The position numbers and the translations under genes were made by a program. Below, in pieces: positions 27,428 through 36,717 of a stretch of DNA of 42,542 nucleotides. The notes under the pieces are model-generated. The model did no database searches, had not been told where the DNA came from, and saw only the letters and a list, made by a program, of their open reading frames with translations. Position 1 is the stretch's first letter; the number at the start of each line of letters is the position of its first letter. Source of the stretch: a bacterium (lineage in GTDB: Bacteria > Bacillota > Bacilli > Lactobacillales > Streptococcaceae); NCBI GenBank assembly GCA_905221505.1, contig CAJNDL010000014.1, forward strand, positions 1-42,542. The letters run 5' to 3'.

Positions 27428-27643
27428 GGCTGTTCTTTTATTTTTTTATCTCACAAGGTTATCCACTATTTTTTTCGATAAAAAGCTTAATAAATCAAGA
27501 GTTTCTGATTTTATCCCCAACCTGTGGATAAAACTTGATAACATTGTGGATTATTTTTCACAGCTTGTGGAAAATTCTTACTATCTATGGTAAAATAAGT
27601 CTAGCATTAAACTTTTAAACAAGTAGTAAAGGAGGAGAACGGA
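27428..27643. other. oriC: oriC: DnaA-box cluster and AT-rich region between parB and dnaA
   Basis: DnaA boxes or near matches: TTATCCACT 27459-27467, TTATCCCCA 27511-27519, TGTGGATAA 27523-27531 (perfect, reverse), TGTGGATTA 27545-27553 and TGTGGAAAA 27566-27574 (reverse, one mismatch each). T-rich and A-rich stretches at 27434-27450 and 27468-27494 could serve as unwinding element. Position beside dnaA and parB fits the Firmicute origin. A dnaA promoter (TGG-TAAAAT, 27588-27596) lies at its right edge. Confidence 0.9.
27588..27596 (+). promoter_or_regulatory. Extended -10 promoter of dnaA
   Basis: TGG then TAAAAT, 47 bp before the TTG start. It lies immediately downstream of the DnaA boxes, so autoregulation by DnaA is plausible. 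Confidence 0.5.
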
Positions 27644-29005
27644 TTGAAAGAAAAACAATTTTGGAATCGTATCTTAGAATTTGCGCAAGAAAGACTAACT
27701 CGATCCATGTATGATTTCTATGCTATTCAAGCTGAACTCATCAAGGTAGAGGAAAATGTTGCCACTATATTTTTACCACGATCTGAGATGGAAATGGTCT
27801 GGGAAAAACAACTAAAAGATATTATTGTAGTAGCTGGTTTTGAGATTTATGATGCTGAAATAACTCCCCACTATATTTTCACAAAACCTCAAGATACGAC
27901 TATCTCACAAGTTGAAGAAGCTACAAATTCAACTTTATATGACTATGGTCCAAAGTTAGCATCTATTCCTTATTCGGAGACTGGATTAAAAGAGAAGTAT
28001 ACCTTTGATAATTTTATCCAAGGGGATGGAAATGTCTGGGCTGTATCAGCTGCTTTGGCTGTCTCTGAAGATTTGGCTCTGACCTATAACCCTCTTTTTA
28101 TCTATGGAGGACCGGGACTTGGTAAGACTCACTTATTAAACGCTATTGGAAATGAAATTCTAAAAAATATTCCGAATACGCGTGTTAAATATATCCCTGC
28201 TGAAAGTTTTATTAATGACTTTCTTGACCACCTAAGACTTGGAGAAATGGAAAAGTTTAAAAAGACCTACCGCAGTCTTGATCTTTTGTTAATCGATGAT
28301 ATCCAGTCACTCAGCGGAAAAAAAGTCGCAACTCAGGAAGAATTTTTCAATACCTTTAATGCCCTTCATGACAAGCAAAAACAGATTGTCCTAACAAGTG
28401 ATCGTAGTCCAAAGCACTTAGAAGGACTCGAAGAGAGGCTTGTCACGCGCTTTAGTTGGGGATTGACACAAACTATCACACCCCCTGACTTTGAAACACG
28501 TATTGCTATTTTACAAAGTAAAACGGAACATTTAGGCTACAATTTCCAAAGTGATACTCTAGAATACCTAGCTGGGCAATTTGATTCAAATGTTCGAGAT
28601 CTTGAGGGAGCAATCAACGATATCACTTTAATTGCTAGAGTAAAAAAAATCAAGGATATCACTATTGATATTGCTGCAGAAGCTATTAGAGCTCGCAAAC
28701 AAGATGTTAGCCAAATGCTCGTCATCCCAATTGACAAAATCCAAAATGAAGTTGGTAACTTTTATGGTGTTAGCGTCAAAGAAATGAAGGGAAGCAGACG
28801 CCTTCAAAATATTGTTTTGGCTCGTCAAGTAGCCATGTATTTATCTAGAGAACTAACAGATAATAGTCTTCCAAAAATTGGGAAAGAATTTGGTGGAAAA
28901 GATCATACAACCGTCATTCACGCCCATGCAAAAATTAAATCTTTGATTGATGAAGACGATAATTTACGTTTAGAAATTGAATCAATCAAAAAGAAAATCA
29001 AATAA
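27644..29005 (+). CDS. dnaA: DnaA, chromosomal replication initiator
   Basis: DnaA binds DnaA boxes and melts oriC. In 453 residues it shows the N-terminal helicase-loading domain I (about 1-80), a linker, the AAA+ domain with Walker [10 protein letters not shown] (about 155-163) and Walker B LLLIDDIQ, and the C-terminal DNA-binding domain with the DnaA signature [12 protein letters not shown]. The start is TTG at 27644, supported by an AAAGGAGGAG Shine-Dalgarno ending 7 nt upstream. A rare start codon is in keeping with limited expression. dnaN follows after a second box-containing gap. Confidence 0.98.
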   Translation: MKEKQFWNRILEFAQERLTRSMYDFYAIQAELIKVEENVATIFLPRSEMEMVWEKQLKDIIVVAGFEIYDAEITPHYIFTKPQDTTISQVEEATNSTLYDYGPKLASIPYSETGLKEKYTFDNFIQGDGNVWAVSAALAVSEDLALTYNPLFIYGGPGLGKTHLLNAIGNEILKNIPNTRVKYIPAESFINDFLDHLRLGEMEKFKKTYRSLDLLLIDDIQSLSGKKVATQEEFFNTFNALHDKQKQIVLTSDRSPKHLEGLEERLVTRFSWGLTQTITPPDFETRIAILQSKTEHLGYNFQSDTLEYLAGQFDSNVRDLEGAINDITLIARVKKIKDITIDIAAEAIRARKQDVSQMLVIPIDKIQNEVGNFYGVSVKEMKGSRRLQNIVLARQVAMYLSRELTDNSLPKIGKEFGGKDHTTVIHAHAKIKSLIDEDDNLRLEIESIKKKIK

Positions 29006-29163
29006 CTTGTGGATAACTTTCGCTTTTTTATCTTTTTTATCCACATTTTTTAAACAAGCCAAAAAACTTGATATGACTTACTTCAAGTCTGTTTTCCACA
29101 GATTTCACAGACTCTATTATTACTATTATCCTTCTAATACTAAAAATAAATAAAGGAGAATCC
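29006..29163. other. dnaA-dnaN spacer with DnaA boxes
   Basis: Perfect boxes TGTGGATAA (29008-29016, reverse) and TTATCCACA (29037-29045, forward), plus TTTTCCACA (29092-29100, one mismatch). The two perfect boxes are inverted with a T-rich 20-bp stretch between. Bipartite origins with boxes on both sides of dnaA are known in Firmicutes. No clear terminator for dnaA. Confidence 0.8.
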
Positions 29164-30300
29164 ATGATTCATTTTTCAATTAATAAAAATTTATTTCTAC
29201 AAGCATTGAATACTACTAAGAGAGCTATTAGTTCTAAAAATGCTATTCCTATTTTATCAACCGTAAAAATTGACGTAACCAATGAAGGTGTTACTTTAAT
29301 TGGATCAAATGGTCAAATTTCAATTGAAAATTTTATTTCTCAAAAAAATGAAGATGCTGGTTTGTTAATTACTTCTTTAGGTTCGATTCTTCTTGAAGCT
29401 TCTTTCTTCATCAATGTGGTATCTAGTCTACCTGATGTGACTCTTGATTTTAAAGAAATTGAACAAAATCAAATTGTTTTAACAAGTGGCAAATCAGAAA
29501 TTACCCTAAAAGGAAAAGATAGCGAGCAATATCCACGAATCCAAGAAATTTCAGCAAGCACTCCTTTGGTTCTTGAAACAAAATTACTCAAGAAAATTAT
29601 CAATGAAACAGCTTTTGCTGCAAGTACACAAGAAAGTCGTCCAATTTTGACAGGTGTTCATTTTGTATTGAGCAAGCACAAAGAGTTAAAAACAGTTGCA
29701 ACAGACTCTCATCGTCTAAGCCAGAAAAAATTAACGCTTGAGAAAAATAGTGATGATTTTGATGTTGTAATTCCTAGCCGTTCTTTACGCGAATTTTCAG
29801 CGGTTTTTACAGATGATATTGAAACTATAGAGATTTTCTTTGCTAACAATCAAATCCTCTTTAGAAACGAAAATATTAGCTTCTACACACGTCTGTTAGA
29901 AGGAAACTATCCTGATACAGATCGTTTGATTCCAACAGACTTTAACACTACAATTACTTTTGATGTGGTAAACTTACGTCAGTCAATGGAGCGTGCTCGC
30001 CTTTTATCAAGTGCAACTCAAAATGGTACTGTGAAGCTTGAAATTAAAGGTGGGGTTGTTAGCGCCCATGTTCATTCTCCAGAAGTTGGTAAAGTAAACG
30101 AAGAAATCGATACTGATCAGGTTACTGGTGAAGATTTGACTATTAGTTTCAACCCAACTTACTTGATTGATTCTCTTAAAGCTTTAAATAGCGAAAAGGT
30201 GACCATTAGCTTTATCTCAGCTGTTCGTCCATTTACTCTTGTGCCAGCAGATACTGACGAGGACTTCATGCAGCTCATTACACCAGTTCGTACAAATTAA
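29164..30300 (+). CDS. dnaN: DNA polymerase III beta sliding clamp
   Basis: The ring-shaped processivity clamp for replicative polymerases. The 378-residue protein has three repeats of the clamp fold, with typical text at the N-terminus (KRAISSKNAIPILSTVKID) and the family C-terminal end LITPVRTN. Length and ends are normal for streptococci. It is followed by a compact terminator overlapping the next promoter, so transcription of the right arm restarts after dnaN. Confidence 0.98.
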   Translation: MIHFSINKNLFLQALNTTKRAISSKNAIPILSTVKIDVTNEGVTLIGSNGQISIENFISQKNEDAGLLITSLGSILLEASFFINVVSSLPDVTLDFKEIEQNQIVLTSGKSEITLKGKDSEQYPRIQEISASTPLVLETKLLKKIINETAFAASTQESRPILTGVHFVLSKHKELKTVATDSHRLSQKKLTLEKNSDDFDVVIPSRSLREFSAVFTDDIETIEIFFANNQILFRNENISFYTRLLEGNYPDTDRLIPTDFNTTITFDVVNLRQSMERARLLSSATQNGTVKLEIKGGVVSAHVHSPEVGKVNEEIDTDQVTGEDLTISFNPTYLIDSLKALNSEKVTISFISAVRPFTLVPADTDEDFMQLITPVRTN

Positions 30301-30303
30301 GTT

Positions 30304-30332
30304 AAAGAGGTTGAGCCTAGCTCGCCTCTTTT
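30304..30332 (+). terminator. Terminator of dnaN
   Basis: AAAGAGG (30304-30310) pairs with CCTCTTT (30325-30331), with an inner GAGC/GCTC stem and CTA loop, then a T. It nearly touches the next -10 element. Confidence 0.75.
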
Positions 30333-30333
30333 A

Positions 30334-30342
30334 TGATATAAT
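30334..30342 (+). promoter_or_regulatory. Extended -10 promoter of the DUF951 gene
   Basis: TGA then TATAAT, 22 bp before the ATG at 30365, leaving a leader of roughly 15 nt. -35 weak. Confidence 0.6.
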
Positions 30343-30364
30343 CGAAAAAGAAAAGGAGAGTAGT

Positions 30365-30559
30365 ATGTATCAAGTTGGAAATTTTGTTGAAATGAAAAAA
30401 CCACACGCTTGTACAATCAAGTCGACTGGTAAAAAGGCTAATCGTTGGGAAATTACACGTGTAGGAGCAGATATCAAAATAAAATGCAGTAATTGTGACC
30501 ATGTTGTCATGATGGGGCGCTATGATTTTGATCGAAAAATGAATAAAATTCTTGACTAA
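30365..30559 (+). CDS. DUF951 small protein
   Basis: A 64-residue protein, MYQVGNFVEMKKPH..., of the DUF951 family that is regularly found between dnaN and ychF in Firmicutes. It has a CSNC pair (CxxC) in the middle and is basic, which would suit nucleic-acid binding, possibly with metal, but no function is established. The reading frame is open further upstream, but the ATG at 30365 has GGAGAG 6-11 nt before it and an extended -10 promoter that would lie inside a longer gene, so the short form is correct. Confidence 0.85.
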   Translation: MYQVGNFVEMKKPHACTIKSTGKKANRWEITRVGADIKIKCSNCDHVVMMGRYDFDRKMNKILD

Positions 30560-30598
30560 GAAGCCTTAGTTAGAGGGTTAGTAAGTTTTCCCTTTTTG

Positions 30599-30607
30599 TG
30601 TTATAAT
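30599..30607 (+). promoter_or_regulatory. Extended -10 promoter of ychF
   Basis: TGT then TATAAT, 36 bp before the ychF ATG. Confidence 0.55.
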
Positions 30608-30643
30608 ATTAGGGATTGAAATGAAAACGGAGAATGAAAAAAT

Positions 30644-31759
30644 ATGGCTTTAACAGCAGGTATCGTTGGTTTGCCAAACGTTGGTAAATCAACACTATTT
30701 AATGCAATTACAAAAGCAGGAGCAGAGGCAGCAAACTACCCATTTGCGACTATTGATCCAAATGTTGGAATGGTGGAAGTTCCAGATGAACGCCTACAAA
30801 AACTAACTGAAATGATCACTCCTAAAAAGACAGTGCCAACAACATTTGAATTTACAGATATTGCAGGGATTGTAAAAGGAGCTTCAAAAGGAGAAGGGCT
30901 AGGGAATAAATTCTTGGCTAATATTCGTGAAGTAGATGCGATTGTTCACGTAGTTCGTGCTTTTGATGATGAAAATGTGATGCGCGAGCAAGGACGTGAA
31001 GATGCCTTTGTGGATCCACTTGCAGATATTGATACGATTAACCTAGAGTTGATTCTTGCTGACTTAGAATCAGTGAACAAACGATATGCGCGTGTAGAAA
31101 AGATGGCACGTACGCAAAAAGATAAAGAATCAGTAGCAGAATTCAATGTTCTTCAAAAGATTAAACCAGTTCTTGAAGATGGGAAATCAGCTCGTACAAT
31201 CGAATTTACAGATGAAGAACAAAAGGTCGTCAAAGGTCTCTTCCTTTTGACGACTAAACCAGTTCTTTATGTAGCGAATGTAGATGAGGATGTAGTTTCA
31301 GATCCAGATTCTATCGACTATGTCAAACAAATTCGCGAATTTGCAGCGACAGAAAATGCTGAAGTAGTCGTTATTTCTGCGCGTGCTGAGGAAGAAATTT
31401 CTGAGTTAGACGAAGAAGACAAGCAAGAGTTTCTTGAAGCACTTGGTTTGACAGAATCAGGCGTTGATAAGTTGACTCGTGCAGCTTACCACTTACTTGG
31501 ACTTGGAACTTACTTCACAGCTGGTGAAAAAGAAGTTCGCGCTTGGACCTTCAAACGTGGTATGAAGGCTCCTCAAGCAGCTGGTATTATCCACTCAGAC
31601 TTTGAAAAAGGCTTTATTCGTGCAGTTACCATGTCATATGATGATTTGGTGAAATATGGATCTGAAAAGGCCGTAAAAGAAGCTGGACGCTTGCGTGAAG
31701 AAGGAAAAGAATATATCGTTCAAGACGGCGATATCATGGAATTCCGCTTTAATGTCTAA
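30644..31759 (+). CDS. ychF: YchF/OLA1-type redox-regulated ATPase
   Basis: A 371-residue P-loop protein of the Obg-related class that prefers ATP over GTP and interacts with ribosomes. It shows the G1 motif GLPNVGKST (9-17), G3 DIAG in [12 protein letters not shown], and in place of the GTP-specifying NKxD the text NVDED, which explains the ATP preference. A coiled-coil region follows at about 130-200 and a TGS domain at the C-terminus (about 285-370). All expected features are intact. It has its own promoter and terminator. Confidence 0.96.
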   Translation: MALTAGIVGLPNVGKSTLFNAITKAGAEAANYPFATIDPNVGMVEVPDERLQKLTEMITPKKTVPTTFEFTDIAGIVKGASKGEGLGNKFLANIREVDAIVHVVRAFDDENVMREQGREDAFVDPLADIDTINLELILADLESVNKRYARVEKMARTQKDKESVAEFNVLQKIKPVLEDGKSARTIEFTDEEQKVVKGLFLLTTKPVLYVANVDEDVVSDPDSIDYVKQIREFAATENAEVVVISARAEEEISELDEEDKQEFLEALGLTESGVDKLTRAAYHLLGLGTYFTAGEKEVRAWTFKRGMKAPQAAGIIHSDFEKGFIRAVTMSYDDLVKYGSEKAVKEAGRLREEGKEYIVQDGDIMEFRFNV

Positions 31760-31784
31760 AAAATTTAATGAATAGTATCAATTA

Positions 31785-31810
31785 GGTTGGAAAAAAATTC
31801 CAACCCTTTT
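31785..31810 (+). terminator. Terminator of ychF
   Basis: Perfect 8-bp stem GGTTGGAA (31785-31792) / TTCCAACC (31798-31805), 5-nt loop, then CTTTT. It lies 22 bp upstream of pth, so pth and mfd depend on read-through or on a promoter I cannot see. Confidence 0.75.
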
Positions 31811-31831
31811 GGCTTTTGAAAGGAAAAATAA

Positions 31832-32401
31832 ATGACTAAATTACTTGTAGGCTTGGGAAATCCAGGGGATAAATATTTTGAAACAAAACACAATGTTGGT
31901 TTTATGTTGATTGACCAACTAGCGAAGAAACAGAATCTAACTTTTACACACGATAAGATATTTCAAGCTGATCTAGCATCTTTTTTCCTCAATGGTGAAA
32001 AAATTTATCTTGTCAAACCAACGACATTTATGAATGAAAGTGGGAAAGCTGTTCATGCTTTATTGACTTACTATGGTTTGGATATTGAAGATTTACTCAT
32101 TATTTACGACGATCTTGACATGGAAGTTGGGAAAATTCGTTTAAGAGCAAAAGGCTCAGCAGGTGGTCATAATGGTATCAAGTCTATTATTCAACATATT
32201 GGAACCCAGGCCTTTAATCGTGTTAAGATTGGAATTGGAAGACCTAAAAATGGAATGTCAGTTGTTAACCATGTTTTGAGTAAGTTTGACAAGGATGACT
32301 ATATCGGTATTTTACAGTCCATTGACAAGGTTGACGATGCTGTAAATCACTATTTACAAGAGAAAAATTTTGAAAAAACGATGCAGAGGTATAACGGATA
32401 A
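31832..32401 (+). CDS. pth: Peptidyl-tRNA hydrolase
   Basis: Pth frees tRNAs from prematurely released peptidyl-tRNA. The 189-residue protein has the start [12 protein letters not shown] with catalytic His20 (ETKHNVGF), the conserved Asn in TFMNESGKA, and [17 protein letters not shown] active-site text with Asp93-region acid. The sequence [10 protein letters not shown] is also family-typical. The stop codon abuts the mfd ATG directly, so the two are translationally linked, as in other streptococci. Confidence 0.97.
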   Translation: MTKLLVGLGNPGDKYFETKHNVGFMLIDQLAKKQNLTFTHDKIFQADLASFFLNGEKIYLVKPTTFMNESGKAVHALLTYYGLDIEDLLIIYDDLDMEVGKIRLRAKGSAGGHNGIKSIIQHIGTQAFNRVKIGIGRPKNGMSVVNHVLSKFDKDDYIGILQSIDKVDDAVNHYLQEKNFEKTMQRYNG

Positions 32402-35400
32402 ATGGTATCCTTATTAGATTTATTCTCAGAAAATGATCAGATCAAAAAATGGCATCAAAACTTAACAGATAAAAAAAGACAATTAATGTTAGGTTTGTCA
32501 ACTTCTACAAAAGCTTTAGCAATCGCTAGTAGTTTGAAGAAAGAAGATAAGATTGTGTTATTGACATCAACTTATGGAGAAGCAGAAGGGCTTATTAGTG
32601 ATCTTATTTCTATCTTAGGTGAGGAATTTGTCTATCCATTTTTGGTAGATGACTCCCCTATGGTCGAGTTTTTAATGTCTTCACAAGAAAAAATTATCTC
32701 ACGGGTTGAAGCCTTGAGTTTTTTGAGTGATCCGTCTAAGAAAGGGATCTTAGTTTGTAATATTGCAGCAAGTCGATTGATTTTACCCTCTCCGACTGGA
32801 TTTAAAGAAAGCATTATAAAAATTGCAGTTGGTGAAGAATATGACCAAAACGCACTCATCCATCAGTTAAAAGAAATCGGCTATCGAAAAGTTACACAAG
32901 TACAAACTCAAGGAGAATTTAGTCTTCGAGGAGATATTTTAGATATTTTTGAAATATCCCGGTTAGAACCTTGCCGAATTGAGTTTTTTGGTGATGAAGT
33001 AGATGGAATTCGTACTTTTGAAGTCGAAACACAATTATCGAAAGAAAATCAGACAGAACTCACCATCTTTCCAGCTAGCGACATACTTTTGAGAGAAAAG
33101 GATTATCAGCGAGGACAGTCAGCTTTAGAAAAACAAATTTCAAAAACTCTATCGCCGATTCTGAAATCCTACCTAGAAGAAATTCTTTCAAGTTTTCATC
33201 AAAAACAAATGCATTTAGATTCTCGGAAATTTTTATCTTTGTGTTATGAGAAATCATGGACTGTCTTTGATTATATAAAAAAAGATACGCCAATATTCTT
33301 TGATGATTACCAGAAATTGATGAATCAGTATGAAGTCTTTGAAAGAGAATTAGCGCAATACTTTACAGAAGAGTTACAGAACAGTAAATCATTTTCTGAT
33401 ATGCAGTATTTTGCGGATACTGAGAAAATCTATAAAAAACAAAGCCCAGTAACATTTTTTTCTAATCTGCAAAAGGGGTTAGGAAATCTCAAGTTTGACC
33501 AGATTTATCAATTTAATCAATATCCCATGCAGGAGTTTTTCAATCAATTTTCTTTTCTAAAAGAAGAAATTGAACGATACAAAAAAATGGACTACACTAT
33601 TATCTTGCAGTCTAGCAATTCAATGGGAAGTAAAACATTGGAGGATGTGTTAGAGGAATACCAGATTAAATTGGATTCCAGAGATAAGTCAAGTATCTGT
33701 AAAGAATCTGTAAACTTAATCGAGGGAAATCTCAGACATGGTTTTCATTTTGTAGATGAAAAAATTCTGGTGATTACTGAACATGAGATTTTTCAAAAGA
33801 AATTGAAACGTCGTTTTCGCAGACAACATGTTTCAAATGCAGAGAGATTAAAAGATTATAATGAACTTGAAAAAGGGGACTATGTTGTTCACCATATTCA
33901 TGGAATTGGTCAATATTTAGGAATTGAAACCATTGAAATCAAAGGAATTCACCGCGATTATGTTAGCGTTCAATACCAAAATGGTGATCAAATTTCTATC
34001 CCAGTAGAACAGATTCATCTACTGTCTAAATATGTTTCAAGTGATGGGAAAGCTCCAAAACTCAATAAATTAAATGATGGTCATTTTAAAAAGGCTAAGC
34101 AAAAAGTTAAGAACCAGGTAGAGGATATAGCAGACGATTTAATCAAACTCTATTCTGAACGTAGTCAGTTGAAAGGTTATGCTTTTTCAGCTGATGATGA
34201 AGAGCAAGATGCTTTTGATGATGCTTTCCCTTATGTTGAAACGGATGATCAACTTCGTAGTATCGAGGAAATCAAGAGAGATATGCAGGTTTCTCAGCCA
34301 ATGGATCGACTTTTAGTTGGGGATGTTGGTTTTGGAAAGACTGAAGTTGCTATGCGTGCAGCCTTTAAGGCAGTCAATGATCACAAGCAGGTGGTCGTTC
34401 TAGTTCCGACGACGGTTTTAGCGCAACAGCACTATACGAATTTTAAGGAACGATTCCAAAATTTTGCAGTTAATATTGATGTGTTGAGTCGCTTTAGAAG
34501 TAAAAAAGAGCAGACTGAAACACTTGAAAAATTGAAAAACGGTCAAGTCGATATTTTAATTGGAACACATCGTGTTCTATCAAAAGATGTTGTGTTTTCT
34601 GATTTGGGATTGATGATTATTGATGAAGAACAACGATTTGGTGTCAAGCATAAGGAAACTTTGAAAGAGTTAAAGAAACAAGTGGATGTCCTAACCTTGA
34701 CAGCTACGCCAATCCCTCGTACCCTTCATATGTCTATGCTGGGAATCAGAGATTTGTCTGTTATTGAAACTCCTCCAACAAATCGTTATCCAGTGCAAAC
34801 CTATGTTTTAGAAAAGAATGATAGTGTCATTCGTGATGCTGTCTTACGTGAAATGGAGCGTGGAGGTCAAGTTTACTATCTTTACAATAAAGTTGATACG
34901 ATTGACCAGAAGGTTTCCGAATTACAGGAGTTAATTCCAGAGGCTTTGATTGGGTATGTTCACGGACAAATGAGTGAAATCCAGTTAGAAAATACTCTAC
35001 TAGACTTTATTGAGGGACAATACGATATCTTGGTGACGACTACCATTATTGAGACAGGGGTGGACATTCCAAATGCTAATACTTTATTTATTGAAAATGC
35101 GGACCATATGGGCTTGTCAACCTTGTATCAGTTAAGAGGAAGGGTAGGTCGTAGTAATCGTATTGCTTATGCCTATCTCATGTATCGTCCAGAAAAATCA
35201 ATCAGTGAAGTCTCTGAAAAGAGATTAGAAGCAATCAAAGGATTTACAGAATTGGGCTCCGGATTTAAGATTGCTATGCGAGATCTTTCGATTCGTGGAG
35301 CAGGAAATCTCCTAGGAAAATCCCAGTCTGGTTTCATTGATTCTGTTGGTTTTGAATTGTATTCGCAGTTACTAGAGGAAGCTATTGCTAAACGAAACGG

Positions 35401-35905
35401 GAATGCTAACACAAGAACCAAAGGGAATGCCGAATTGATTTTACAAATTGATGCTTATCTTCCTGATACTTATATTTCTGATCAACGACATAAGATTGAA
35501 ATTTACAAGAAAATTCGTCAAATTGACAACCGTGTCAATTATGAAGAGTTACAAGAAGAGTTGATGGACCGCTTTGGAGAATACCCAGATGTGGTTGCAT
35601 ATCTTTTAGAGATTGGTTTGGTCAAATCATACTTGGATAAAGTCTTTGTTCAACGTGTGGAAAGAAAAGAAAATAAGATTACAGTTCAATTTGAAAAAGT
35701 CACCCAACGACTGTTTTTAGCTCAAGATTATTTTAAAGCTTTATCCGCAACGAACTTAAAAGCAGCCATAGCTGATAATGAAGGATCAATGGAGCTTGTA
35801 TTTGATGTCCGAAATAAGAAAGATTATGAAATTTTAGAAGGTCTGATAATTTTTGGAGAAAGTTTATTAGAGATAAAAGAGTCGAAGGAAGAAAATGCCA
35901 TTTGA
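32402..35905 (+). CDS. mfd: Mfd, transcription-repair coupling factor
   Basis: Mfd removes RNA polymerase stalled at lesions and recruits UvrA. The 1167-residue protein has the UvrB-like N-terminal region (about 1-330), the RNA-polymerase-interacting CarD-like domain (about 490-560, GDYVVHHIHGIGQYLGI), a RecG-like motor with Walker A GDVGFGKTE (about 640) and the DEEQ box IIDEEQRFG, the second helicase lobe with RGRVGR, and the C-terminal TRCF domain (about 1010-1110). Length is normal. It directly follows pth, with no gap. Confidence 0.97.
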   Translation: MVSLLDLFSENDQIKKWHQNLTDKKRQLMLGLSTSTKALAIASSLKKEDKIVLLTSTYGEAEGLISDLISILGEEFVYPFLVDDSPMVEFLMSSQEKIISRVEALSFLSDPSKKGILVCNIAASRLILPSPTGFKESIIKIAVGEEYDQNALIHQLKEIGYRKVTQVQTQGEFSLRGDILDIFEISRLEPCRIEFFGDEVDGIRTFEVETQLSKENQTELTIFPASDILLREKDYQRGQSALEKQISKTLSPILKSYLEEILSSFHQKQMHLDSRKFLSLCYEKSWTVFDYIKKDTPIFFDDYQKLMNQYEVFERELAQYFTEELQNSKSFSDMQYFADTEKIYKKQSPVTFFSNLQKGLGNLKFDQIYQFNQYPMQEFFNQFSFLKEEIERYKKMDYTIILQSSNSMGSKTLEDVLEEYQIKLDSRDKSSICKESVNLIEGNLRHGFHFVDEKILVITEHEIFQKKLKRRFRRQHVSNAERLKDYNELEKGDYVVHHIHGIGQYLGIETIEIKGIHRDYVSVQYQNGDQISIPVEQIHLLSKYVSSDGKAPKLNKLNDGHFKKAKQKVKNQVEDIADDLIKLYSERSQLKGYAFSADDEEQDAFDDAFPYVETDDQLRSIEEIKRDMQVSQPMDRLLVGDVGFGKTEVAMRAAFKAVNDHKQVVVLVPTTVLAQQHYTNFKERFQNFAVNIDVLSRFRSKKEQTETLEKLKNGQVDILIGTHRVLSKDVVFSDLGLMIIDEEQRFGVKHKETLKELKKQVDVLTLTATPIPRTLHMSMLGIRDLSVIETPPTNRYPVQTYVLEKNDSVIRDAVLREMERGGQVYYLYNKVDTIDQKVSELQELIPEALIGYVHGQMSEIQLENTLLDFIEGQYDILVTTTIIETGVDIPNANTLFIENADHMGLSTLYQLRGRVGRSNRIAYAYLMYRPEKSISEVSEKRLEAIKGFTELGSGFKIAMRDLSIRGAGNLLGKSQSGFIDSVGFELYSQLLEEAIAKRNGNANTRTKGNAELILQIDAYLPDTYISDQRHKIEIYKKIRQIDNRVNYEELQEELMDRFGEYPDVVAYLLEIGLVKSYLDKVFVQRVERKENKITVQFEKVTQRLFLAQDYFKALSATNLKAAIADNEGSMELVFDVRNKKDYEILEGLIIFGESLLEIKESKEENAI

Positions 35906-35933
35906 TGTTTTTCTTCTATAAAATAGATAAAAA

Positions 35934-35942
35934 TGGTACAAT
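35934..35942 (+). promoter_or_regulatory. Extended -10 promoter of the rqcP-divIC run
   Basis: TGG then TACAAT, 20 bp before the rqcP ATG. Confidence 0.5.
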
Positions 35943-35962
35943 AATAAGTTGAGGTAATAAGG

Positions 35963-36229
35963 ATGAGATTAGACAAATATTTAAAAGTATCACGAATTAT
36001 CAAGCGTCGTACAGTCGCGAAAGAAGTGGCAGATAAAGGTAGAATCAAGGTGAATGGGATTTTGGCCAAAAGTTCAACGGATTTGAAAGTTGATGACCAA
36101 GTTGAAATTCGTTTTGGCAATAAGTTGCTACTTGTAAAAGTACTGGAGATGAAAGATAGTACAAAAAAAGAAGATGCAGCGGGCATGTATGAAATTATCA
36201 GTGAAACACGGGTAGAAGAAAATGTCTAA
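35963..36229 (+). CDS. rqcP: RqcP, S4-domain ribosome quality-control factor
   Basis: An 88-residue Hsp15-like S4 protein. The S4 RNA-binding domain covers residues 1-65 ([26 protein letters not shown], key Arg/Lys face). In Bacillus the homologue YabO/RqcP works with RqcH to add alanine tails to stalled nascent chains on 50S subunits. The gene overlaps divIC by 8 bp. Neighbouring mfd and divIC match the usual streptococcal order. The family call is firm; the tailing role here is by homology. Confidence 0.9.
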   Translation: MRLDKYLKVSRIIKRRTVAKEVADKGRIKVNGILAKSSTDLKVDDQVEIRFGNKLLLVKVLEMKDSTKKEDAAGMYEIISETRVEENV

Positions 36230-36590
36230 GAATATTGTACAATTAAACAATTCTTTTATTCAAAATGAATATCAACGTCGTCGCTACCTGATGAAAGAAC
36301 GACAAAAACGGAATCGTTTTATGGGGTGGGTATTGATTTTGATTATGCTGTTATTTATTTTGCCAACTTTTAATTTAGCGCAGAGCTATCAGCAATTACT
36401 CCAAAGACGTCAGCAATTAGCAGACTTGCAAACTCAGTATAAAACTTTGAGTGATGAAAAGGATAAGGAGATAGCATTTGCTACAAAGTTGAAAGACGAG
36501 GATTATGCTGCCAAATATACACGAGCGAAGTACTATTATTCTAAGTCGAGGGAAATAGTTTATACGATTCCTGACTTGCTTCAAAGGTGA
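36222..36590 (+). CDS. divIC: DivIC/FtsB, septum-site division protein
   Basis: A bitopic division protein of the DivIB-DivIC-FtsL subcomplex that controls septal peptidoglycan synthesis. The 122 residues comprise a basic cytoplasmic part (1-32), a membrane segment at about 33-52 ([16 protein letters not shown]), and a coiled coil at about 55-90 with Gln/Leu heptads, then a short C-terminal tail. It begins 8 bp inside rqcP and is followed after 4 bp by a small ORF. Confidence 0.92.
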   Translation: MSKNIVQLNNSFIQNEYQRRRYLMKERQKRNRFMGWVLILIMLLFILPTFNLAQSYQQLLQRRQQLADLQTQYKTLSDEKDKEIAFATKLKDEDYAAKYTRAKYYYSKSREIVYTIPDLLQR

Positions 36591-36594
36591 TAAA

Positions 36595-36717
36595 ATGGAA
36601 AATTTATTAGACGTAATTGAGCAATTTTTGAGTTTATCAGATGAAAAACTGGAAGAGCTAGCTGATAAAAATCAATTATTGCGTTTACAAGAAGAAAAGG
36701 AAAGGAAGAATGCGTAA
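36595..36717 (+). CDS. Small 40-residue protein between divIC and the serine-hydrolase-like gene
   Basis: ATG to TAA encodes a 40-residue acidic, helical, Leu-rich protein beginning MENLLDVIEQFLSLS and ending KERKNA. It lies 4 bp after divIC and overlaps the next gene by 8 bp. That tight spacing, and the presence of a similar short gene at this place in pneumococcus (recalled, not checked), argue that it is real. No function is known. Heptad-like Leu spacing suggests it forms a helix that may pair with a partner. GTGAT lies just upstream; no strong ribosome site is seen, so translation is probably coupled to divIC. Confidence 0.7.
   Translation: MENLLDVIEQFLSLSDEKLEELADKNQLLRLQEEKERKNA

Noticed and set aside
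30239..30364. Longer N-terminus for the DUF951 protein, overlapping the end of dnaN
   Set aside because: The extension would overlap dnaN and contain the dnaN terminator and an extended -10 promoter. The ATG at 30365 has a good ribosome site.
30455..30462. ACACGTGT in the DUF951 gene as a parS site
   Set aside because: The arms do not match GTTTCA/TGAAAC.
35824..36186. 120-codon minus-strand frame across the mfd-rqcP junction
   Set aside because: It overlaps two well-supported plus-strand genes and looks like antisense of coding sequence.
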